Part shown: in pieces, positions 33,103 through 39,095 of the stretch
How positions within the stretch are numbered: the stretch's first letter is position 1
Layout of the letters: every line of letters begins with the position of its first letter
Source of the DNA: JBDTGE01 sp050742975
GTDB lineage: Bacteria; Actinomycetota; Actinomycetes; Mycobacteriales; Jatrophihabitantaceae
Length of the DNA: 64,000 nt
Assembly (NCBI GenBank): GCA_050742975.1
Contig: JBOGDQ010000225.1
Span: 12,711-76,710 of the forward strand
Direction of reading: 5' to 3'
The notes under the pieces: model-generated
What the model was told of the DNA's origin: nothing
What the model saw: the letters and a program-made list of their open reading frames with translations, nothing else
The model's database searches: none
Position numbers and translations under genes: made by a program

Positions 33103-33683
33103 GTGGTACCGATGCAGCCGATGGTGCGGATGCGGAACGTGTGGACGATCGAGGACGTGCAGGCGCTGGACGTCGAGGACTGGCGGCGGTACGAGGTCGT
33201 CGACGGGTCGCTCGTCGTAAGCCCATCGGCGGCTGGCGATCACGAGTTGGCAAGCGAAGAGGTGCGCGCGGCGATCCGGGGCGTCCTGCCGTCCGGGCTG
33301 GCCGTCGTCGGCCCGATGGGCATGCAGATTGCTCGCTCCTACCGCATTCCCGACCTGGTCGTCGTCGAGCGTATCCGGTTGCGCCGCGGAGTGAATCGGC
33401 TGCATCCGCCGGACGTGCTGCTCGTGGTCGAGGTCGTGTCGCCGGGGTCGGAGACGACGGATCGGGTCACCAAGCCGGCGCAGTACGCGGCAGCGGGTAT
33501 CGGTGCGTTCTGGCGGGTGGAGACCGATCCGGTCAGTCTGACGGCGTACACGCTCCCGGCCCGCGCGGGCACCTCACCGAGATCGGGTCCTGGACTGCGG
33601 GCCAGATCGCCCGGATCGAGTCGCCGTTCCCCGTCGAGATCGCGCTGGACTCGCTCACCCCGCCGGACTGGCCGGCGCAGTAG
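33103..33683 (+). pseudogene. Uma2-family nuclease, frameshifted copy
   Basis: The frame from GTG 33103 encodes a normal Uma2 protein with the PD-(D/E)xK residues in YRIPDLVVV and LLVVEVVSPGS, then KPAQYAAAGIGAFWRVE. At about 33573 one base is missing relative to the downstream copy (CACCTCACCGAG versus CACCTACACCGAG). Beyond it the correct reading is in another frame, EIGSWTAGQIARIESPFPVE to the TAG at 33683. The shift falls after the catalytic residues, so a protein with a wrong tail could still be made. A sequencing error cannot be excluded. Confidence 0.75.
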
Positions 33684-33788
33684 CTCGTCCACAGGGCTGT
33701 CGGCCGTCCACAGATCCTGATCGGCGGATGCGTCCGAAGCCCATCCTGGCGAGGCTGCCTGGATGTGGTTCAGACTGGAGGAGCGAAG

Positions 33789-34364
33789 GTGGTGGTACGC
33801 GTGCAGTCGGTCGTCGAAGCGCAGCAGGTCTGGACGTTCGACGATCTGCTGGCGCTCCCGGAGGACGCTGACCGGCGCCGGTACGAGGTCGTCGATGGTT
33901 CGCTGGTCGTGAGCCCCTCCGCGACCCCGAGGCACGAACTCGCCAGCGAGGAGGTGCGTGCAGCGATTCGGGCGAGTCTGCCGATCGGCTTCAAGGTCGT
34001 CGGCCCGCTGGCCGTCGATCTGCATCCCTCGTACCGGGTGCCGGACCTGCTGGTGGTGCCCCTCGCCATCTTCGGCGAGAACTCGCCGCTGGCTCGGCCG
34101 GCCGACGTGCTGCTCGTGGTGGAGGTGGTGTCGCCGGGGTCGGAGACGACGGATCGGGTCACCAAGCCGGCGCAGTACGCGGCGGCGGGTATCGGTGCGT
34201 TCTGGCGGGTGGAGACCGATCCGGTGAGCCTGACGGCGTACACGCTCCCGGCCGGCGCGGGCACCTACACCGAGCTCGGGTCCTGGGCTGCGGGCCAGAT
34301 CGCGCGGATCGAGTCGCCGTTCCCCGTCGAGATCGCGCTGGATTCGCTCACCCCGCCGCGATGA
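33789..34364 (+). CDS. Uma2-family (PD-(D/E)xK) putative endonuclease
   Basis: The 191-residue protein is the intact member of the tandem pair. It has an N-terminal YEVVDGSLVVSPSAT strand-loop, then YRVPDLLVV (Asp), VEVVSPGSETTDRVTKPAQY (Glu and Lys) and the C-terminal sheet ending PVEIALDSLTPPR. The Uma2/DUF820 family has a restriction-nuclease fold, but its biological role is unsettled. GTG 33789 has GGAGGAG five to six bases upstream. A third, more distant member lies at 62758. Confidence 0.85.
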   Translation: MVVRVQSVVEAQQVWTFDDLLALPEDADRRRYEVVDGSLVVSPSATPRHELASEEVRAAIRASLPIGFKVVGPLAVDLHPSYRVPDLLVVPLAIFGENSPLARPADVLLVVEVVSPGSETTDRVTKPAQYAAAGIGAFWRVETDPVSLTAYTLPAGAGTYTELGSWAAGQIARIESPFPVEIALDSLTPPR

Positions 34365-34470
34365 CAACCCCGCCCGGGTGCACGACGCGGTCGGCGACCG
34401 CAACGGCGACGATCACCGCCAGCGCCGCGGCGGACAGCGCGAGGGCCGACACATGCGGCGCGAGCGCATA
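34348..34470 (-). pseudogene. Possible remnant of a membrane protein C-terminus
   Basis: The minus strand reads YALAPHVSALALSAAALAVI and continues VAVAVADRVVHPGGVVIAAG to a TGA, bounded upstream by an in-frame TGA. It looks like a last transmembrane helix and tail cut from a larger gene. The evidence is composition only. Confidence 0.3.
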
Positions 34471-34675
34471 TCAATGTCAGCGGCAGTCCAGGGGCACCGT
34501 CTCGTGATGGGCCTCGCTCGGAGTCCCAGCCGAGGCTGAGCTGCTCGACTTCGCCAGGCCGTGAGAGCGCAGCAACAGCAGGCGCGACAACGGTGTTGAG
34601 TAGCTGCGCGATGTCAATCTCAGGTCGAGTCATGGAGTCAGTCCCGTCGGCGGGGTGTACTGGCCCCAGGTCCTG

Positions 34676-34798
34676 TTAGCAGGGGCCTCCTGGACGGCAG
34701 GGGCGGTTTCCGGTGAGTGCGAAGTTGCCGTAGTTCGAGGGGATACCGGGGTGCGGTGCCATCTTCGATTGGGTCTTGCCGTTCTTCGCCCATATCAT
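34676..34798 (-). CDS. Candidate 40-residue small protein, divergent from alr
   Basis: ATG 34798 opens a frame MIWAKNGKTQSKMAPHPGIP continuing SNYGNFALTGNRPCRPGGPC to TAA. Third codon positions are mostly G or C although the region is otherwise lower in GC, and AGGG lies 6 bases upstream, so coding is plausible. Two Cys near the end (CRPGGPC) could form a disulfide or be modified. No family recognised. Confidence 0.35.
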   Translation of the reverse strand: MIWAKNGKTQSKMAPHPGIPSNYGNFALTGNRPCRPGGPC

Positions 34799-34863
34799 GC
34801 GCGCCCTAACCAGCGTCCGTGTCGGAAGTGGAACATCGCCGCAGCGGAGCTTGCCCGGTTTGA

Positions 34864-34869
34864 CAGACT
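34864..34869 (+). promoter_or_regulatory. -10 hexamer of a probably leaderless alr mRNA
   Basis: CAGACT lies seven bases before the GTG, with no ribosome site between. Confidence 0.45.
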
Positions 34870-34876
34870 GGCCTGC

Positions 34877-36001
34877 GTGCTCCGTACCGAAGCGGTCGTC
34901 GACCTCGCCGCGATCTGTGCCAACGTCGCCACGCTGAAGGCCGCGACGGCAGCCGAGGTGATGGCCGTCGTCAAGGCGGACGGCTACGGCCACGGACTGG
35001 TCCAGTCGGCCCGCGCGGCGCGGGCCGGCGGTGCGACGTGGTTCGGCACCGCGACCCTGGACGAGGCGCTCGCGGTCCGCGCCGCCGGCTTCACCGAGCG
35101 GGTGCTCGGCTGGCTGTGGACCCCGGGTGAGGCCGACACGCTCCGCGCGGCGATCGGTGCTGGGATCGACGTCTCGGTGAGCAACGGGTGGCAGCTCGAC
35201 GCCGTCCGGGAAGCGGCAACGGGCGTCGGCACGACCGCACGGGTCCACCTCAAGATCGACACCGGCCTGTCGCGCAACGGCAGTTACGTGGCCGACTGGC
35301 CCGATCTGGTCGAGGCGGTCGCGAATGCGCAGGCGGCCGGTGAAGTCGACGCGGTCGGCGTGTGGAGCCACTTCGCGTACGCCGACGAGCCGGGACACCC
35401 CACGATCGCCAAGCAGATCATCGCGTTCCGGGACGCGCTGGACGTGGCCGCGCGGGCCGGGGTGCGACCGCAGGTTCGGCATCTGGCCAACTCCGCGGCG
35501 ACGCTCACCCTGCCCGAGGCGCACTTCGACCTGGTCCGTCCGGGGATCGCGGTCTACGGCCTGTCGCCGATGCCGGGGCGGGACGAGTTCGGCCTGACGC
35601 CGGCGATGACGCTGCGCGCCGCGATCGCGTCAGTGAAGCGGGTTCGGGCCGGTGAGGGCGTCTCGTACGGGCACGCCTACACGACCTCGCGCGAGACGAC
35701 GCTGGCGCTGGTCCCGCTGGGCTACGCCGACGGGGTCCCGCGCAACGCGACGAACGTCGGTCCGGTGTCGATCAACGGCAGCCGGTTCACCATCAGTGGA
35801 CGGGTCTGCATGGACCAGTTCGTCGTCGACGTCGGTGACCTGCCGGTGGCAGCGGGCGACGCGGCCGTCCTGTTCGGCGGCGGGGCGGGCGGCGAGCCGA
35901 CGGCCGACGACTGGGCGGACGCGCTCGGCACCATCCACTACGAGATCGTCACGCGGGTGGGCGCCCGGGTGCCGCGCGTGTACGTCGGCGGGGTCTCGTG
36001 A
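34877..36001 (+). CDS. alr: Alanine racemase
   Basis: The 374-residue PLP enzyme makes D-alanine for peptidoglycan. The PLP lysine lies in AVVKADGYGHG (K33), the catalytic Tyr in SYGHAYTTS, and the C-terminal beta domain has GRVCMDQFVVDVGD. I chose GTG 34877; a long frame upstream is not protein-like. It heads a tightly overlapping operon with tsaE, tsaB, rimI and tsaD, as in mycobacteria. The tsaE GTG overlaps its stop. Confidence 0.96.
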   Translation: MLRTEAVVDLAAICANVATLKAATAAEVMAVVKADGYGHGLVQSARAARAGGATWFGTATLDEALAVRAAGFTERVLGWLWTPGEADTLRAAIGAGIDVSVSNGWQLDAVREAATGVGTTARVHLKIDTGLSRNGSYVADWPDLVEAVANAQAAGEVDAVGVWSHFAYADEPGHPTIAKQIIAFRDALDVAARAGVRPQVRHLANSAATLTLPEAHFDLVRPGIAVYGLSPMPGRDEFGLTPAMTLRAAIASVKRVRAGEGVSYGHAYTTSRETTLALVPLGYADGVPRNATNVGPVSINGSRFTISGRVCMDQFVVDVGDLPVAAGDAAVLFGGGAGGEPTADDWADALGTIHYEIVTRVGARVPRVYVGGVS

Positions 36002-36534
36002 CCGGACCGCTGCACGGACCGGGCCGGCCGATGGGGCCGAGCGTGCGGTTGACGCCGGAGCAGCGAACCGCACTCTCCGGCCCGACCGTGCGGCTGCCGA
36101 CCGCCGCCGACACGTTCGGGTTCGGTCGTCGACTTGCCCGTGTGCTCCGAGCCGGCGACCTGCTCGTGCTCATCGGGCCGCTGGGCGCGGGCAAGACCGC
36201 TCTGGTGCAGGGCATCGGTGCCGGCCTCGGCGTCAGCGGCACGGTCGTCTCGCCCACCTTCGTCATCGCCCGGGTGCACGGCGGGCCGCTGCCGCTCGTA
36301 CATGTCGACGCGTACCGGCTGCACTCGCTGGACGAGGTCGACGACTTGGACCTGGACGTCGACATGGCCGAGGCGGTGACCGTGGTCGAGTGGGGCGCCG
36401 GGCTGGTCGAGCAGCTCTCCGACGCGCGGCTGGAGGTCGCCATCGACCGGGCGGACGACTCCGAGGAGCGCACCGTGCGGCTCTACCCCCGCGGCGGCGG
36501 CTGGGCCGACCGGATCCGCGCCCTCTCCGAATAG
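35998..36534 (+). CDS. tsaE: tRNA t6A synthesis ATPase
   Basis: The 178-residue protein has Walker A IGPLGAGKTALVQG near 57-70, the switch-like SPTFVIARVHGG and HVDAYRLHSLDEV, and VEWGAG near 130. TsaE binds the TsaB-TsaD complex and drives cycles of t6A formation on ANN-decoding tRNAs. It has a 30-residue N-terminal extension relative to short homologues, so an internal start is possible. Confidence 0.93.
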   Translation: MTGPLHGPGRPMGPSVRLTPEQRTALSGPTVRLPTAADTFGFGRRLARVLRAGDLLVLIGPLGAGKTALVQGIGAGLGVSGTVVSPTFVIARVHGGPLPLVHVDAYRLHSLDEVDDLDLDVDMAEAVTVVEWGAGLVEQLSDARLEVAIDRADDSEERTVRLYPRGGGWADRIRALSE

Positions 36535-36546
36535 GCTCGCAGCATC

Positions 36547-37209
36547 ATGCTGGTCCTCGCCGTCGACACGTCGTCCGCTGCCGTCACGGCAGCGATCCTC
36601 GAGGTGTCCGGCGATGCCGTGGAGCTTCGCGCCGAGCGGGTGAGGATCAACGCGCGTGGGCACGGGGAGTTCCTGGCGCCGAACATCGCTGCCTGCCTGG
36701 CCGAGGCGGGTGCGCTGCCCGGAGAGCTCGGCGCGATCGTGGCCGGTACCGGGCCGGGTCCGTTCACCGGGCTGCGGGTCGGGCTGGTCACCGCCGCCGT
36801 AATGGCCGACGTCCTCGGCATCCCGGCGTACGGCGTCTGCTCGCTCGACGCGATCGCCCCGTCTGCACAGGACGAGGGCGAGCTGATCGTCGCGACCGAC
36901 GCACGCCGCAAGGAGGTCTACTGGGCGCGGTACGACGCGGCGGGCGAGCGCACCGACGGGCCGCACGTCTCGCGGCCTTCGGATGTGCTGACCGCGGCGG
37001 CTCGCGACATGGCCGGCGCCGGTGCACGGTTGTACGAGGACGAGCTCGGCCTCAACCTGATCGGCACCGACTACCCATCGGCGGTGGCACTGGTCGCGCG
37101 CGCGGCAGGCCGGATCCGTGCGGGCGCGCAGTCCGAAACGCTGACTCCGCTGTACCTGCGCCGCCCGGACGCCGTCCCGTCGCCCACGTCGAAGCCGGTG
37201 AGCCAGTGA
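36547..37209 (+). CDS. tsaB: tRNA t6A synthesis scaffold protein
   Basis: The 220-residue ASKHA-fold protein opens MLVLAVDTSSAAVTAAIL and has the family loop GTGPGPFTGLRVGLVTA. It pairs with TsaD in the threonylcarbamoyl transferase complex. TAGGCT nine bases upstream, overlapping the tsaE stop, may give an internal start site for transcription. The rimI GTG overlaps its stop. Confidence 0.94.
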   Translation: MLVLAVDTSSAAVTAAILEVSGDAVELRAERVRINARGHGEFLAPNIAACLAEAGALPGELGAIVAGTGPGPFTGLRVGLVTAAVMADVLGIPAYGVCSLDAIAPSAQDEGELIVATDARRKEVYWARYDAAGERTDGPHVSRPSDVLTAAARDMAGAGARLYEDELGLNLIGTDYPSAVALVARAAGRIRAGAQSETLTPLYLRRPDAVPSPTSKPVSQ

Positions 37210-37649
37210 CGATCGTGCCGATGACCGCCTCCCACATCGTCGCGCTGATGCCGTACGAGCGCAGCATGTTCGGCACCGAGGCCTGGACGGCGAGCGGCTA
37301 CCGGGCCGAGCTCGCCGACGCCCCGCACCGCCACTACCTGGCCGCAGAGGACCTCAACGGCGAGCTGCTCGGCTGGGCGGGCGTCATGGTGGTGGCGGGG
37401 TCGGCCGAGATCCTGACCGTCGGCGTCGTGCCGGCAGCGCGGCGTCAGGGACTGGCTGTGCGGCTGCTCGACGGGTTGCTCGTCGAGGCGCATCGACGTG
37501 GCGCGACCGAGGCGTTCCTCGAGGTGCGCGTCGATAACGATGCGGCGCGAATGCTGTACGAGCGCGAGGGATTCGTGCAGGTCGGGCTGCGGCCGGGCTA
37601 CTACGACCACGGTCGGGTGGATGCGGTGGTGATGCGTCGTGAGCTCTGA
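37206..37649 (+). CDS. rimI: Ribosomal protein S18 alanine N-acetyltransferase-like
   Basis: The 147-residue GNAT protein has the acetyl-CoA loop VVPAARRQGLAVRLLDGLL and the RimI end LEVRVDNDAARMLYEREGFVQVGLRPGYY. It acetylates protein N-termini. It sits between tsaB and tsaD, overlapping both (4 and 11 bases), the standard actinobacterial arrangement. Confidence 0.93.
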   Translation: MTIVPMTASHIVALMPYERSMFGTEAWTASGYRAELADAPHRHYLAAEDLNGELLGWAGVMVVAGSAEILTVGVVPAARRQGLAVRLLDGLLVEAHRRGATEAFLEVRVDNDAARMLYEREGFVQVGLRPGYYDHGRVDAVVMRREL

Positions 37650-38679
37650 GCCGCTCGTCCTCGGCGTCGAGACGTCGTGCGACGAGACCGGGATCGGCAT
37701 CGTGCGCGGCACGACCCTGCTCGCCGATGCGGTGGCCAGCAGCGTCGACGAGCATGCGCGCTTCGGAGGCGTCGTGCCCGAGGTCGCCAGCCGTGCGCAC
37801 CTGCAGGCGATGGTGCCGACGATCCGGCGCGCGCTCGACACGGCCGGTGTCGCGGCGTCGGACGTCGACGCGGTCGCGGTCACCGCGGGACCGGGCCTAG
37901 CGGGTGCGCTGCTCGTCGGTGTCGCAGCGGCCAAGGCGTACGCGCTCGCGCTGGGCAAGCCGCTGTACGGCGTGAACCACCTGTCCTCGCACGTGGCCGT
38001 CGACCTGCTCGAGCACGGACCGCTCGCCGAGCCGTGCATCGCGCTGCTCGTGTCGGGCGGGCACTCGTCGCTGCTGCTTGTGCCGCGCGTCGGCGGCGAG
38101 GAGTTGACCGAGCTCGGCGCCACGGTCGACGACGCCGCCGGCGAGGCGTACGACAAGGTCGCGCGGCTGCTCGGCCTGCCGTTCCCGGGCGGGCCGCCGA
38201 TCGACCGCATCGCCCGCGAGGGGGATCGGGCAGCCATCGCCTTCCCGCGCGGGATGACCGGGGCGCGTGATCCGGCGTTCGCGTTCTCCTTCTCCGGGTT
38301 GAAGACGTCCGTCGCCCGCTGGGTTGAGGCGAGGCAGCGCGCCGGCGAAGCGGTACCGGTTGCGGACGTCGCCGCGTCCTTCCAGGAAGCGGTGGTGGAC
38401 GTGCTCACGGCGAAGGCGGTGCGGGCCGCGCGCGAGCAGGGAGTCGGCCACCTGATCATCGGCGGTGGAGTGGCGGCGAACTCGCGGCTGCGCGCGCTGG
38501 CCGAGCAGCGGTGTGCCGACGCGGGGATCAGGCTTCGGGTGCCCCGTCCGGGTCTGTGCACGGACAACGGCGCGATGGTCGCCGCGCTCGGGTCGCAGCT
38601 GGTCGCGCACGGTGCCACGCCATCCGCGCTCGACCTGCCCGCCGAGTCCGCGCTCCCGATCACCGACGTGCTGGTGTGA
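37639..38679 (+). CDS. tsaD: tRNA threonylcarbamoyladenosine transferase
   Basis: The 346-residue protein begins VSSEPLVLGVETSCDETGIG and carries the metal histidines in GVNHLSSHVA (H114 and H118) and SGGHSSLLLV, AGEAYDKVARLLGLPFPGGP, and a C-terminal LCTDNGAMVAALG. It transfers the threonylcarbamoyl group to A37 of tRNA. The operon ends here, followed by two hairpins. Confidence 0.96.
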   Translation: MSSEPLVLGVETSCDETGIGIVRGTTLLADAVASSVDEHARFGGVVPEVASRAHLQAMVPTIRRALDTAGVAASDVDAVAVTAGPGLAGALLVGVAAAKAYALALGKPLYGVNHLSSHVAVDLLEHGPLAEPCIALLVSGGHSSLLLVPRVGGEELTELGATVDDAAGEAYDKVARLLGLPFPGGPPIDRIAREGDRAAIAFPRGMTGARDPAFAFSFSGLKTSVARWVEARQRAGEAVPVADVAASFQEAVVDVLTAKAVRAAREQGVGHLIIGGGVAANSRLRALAEQRCADAGIRLRVPRPGLCTDNGAMVAALGSQLVAHGATPSALDLPAESALPITDVLV

Positions 38680-38691
38680 CTCGGGCGCTCT

Positions 38692-38812
38692 GGATCTTCC
38701 TGCGCGGGCGGTCACCGGGGCTATGTGGCGCAGGAAGATCGACTGCGGGCAGGCGGGCGCACTGGATCTTCCTGCGCTGGGTAGGCCAGCAGCCTGTACG
38801 CGCAGGAAGATC
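38692..38812. repeat. Two tandem hairpins after tsaD
   Basis: GATCTTCCTGCGC at 38693-38705 pairs perfectly with 38728-38740, and the same 13-base arm at 38765-38777 pairs with 38800-38812. Loops are 22 bases and differ in sequence. The two 48-base units may act as terminators for the tsaD operon or be copies of a hairpin repeat. Confidence 0.8.
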
Positions 38813-38831
38813 ACCTGGCAGGGTGGCGAGG

Positions 38832-39053
38832 ATGACGACGCTGATGTGGGAGGTACGCGCGGCGAGGGGCCGGCTGGATGAGCTGGTCGCGCACGTCCGC
38901 GGGCACGTCCACCCGGACGCCCAGGTGTACCGCAGCGACGATCCTGACCCGCGCGTCGTGGTCATCGACCCGACCGGGACCGGTCCGGCCGGCACCCCGC
39001 CGGACCTGATCGCCCGCCCGCCGCACGAGTGGCACTTCGAGCGCGTCGACTGA
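38832..39053 (+). CDS. Small conserved-type hypothetical protein
   Basis: The 73-residue protein starts MTTLMWEVRAARGRLDELVA and ends RPPHEWHFERVD. It resembles a small ferredoxin-like (ABM-like) fold with a strand-helix-strand start, but no catalytic residues are obvious. ATG 38844 is an alternative start. Function unknown. Confidence 0.6.
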   Translation: MTTLMWEVRAARGRLDELVAHVRGHVHPDAQVYRSDDPDPRVVVIDPTGTGPAGTPPDLIARPPHEWHFERVD

Positions 39054-39095
39054 ACCCGGCTTGCAACCGGGGGCGGGGCGCAGCAGGCTTCAGGC

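Larger units (their letters stand above)
32998..34364 (+). repeat. Tandem segmental duplication carrying two Uma2 genes
   Basis: The segment from about 32998 (CGTCCACAGGGC...) to 33683 and that from about 33688 to 34364 match throughout, including about 90 bases of upstream DNA (GCGAGGCTGCCTGGATGTGG is identical at both sites). The period is about 690 bases. The copies differ mainly in the N-terminal and middle codons, so the duplication is not recent. Confidence 0.85.
34365..34876. other. 512-base gap between Uma2 and alr
   Basis: The stretch is lower in GC than its flanks. It holds the possible membrane-protein remnant at its left edge, a minus-strand frame from ATG 34633 starting MTRPEIDIAQLLNTVVAPAV that soon loses coding character, and a 40-residue candidate gene at 34676-34798. 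The alr promoter is at its right edge. Confidence 0.5.

Noticed and set aside
38692..38812. The paired repeats after tsaD as a CRISPR array
   Set aside because: The repeat arms are inverted as well as direct, only 13 bases long, there are two units and no cas genes.
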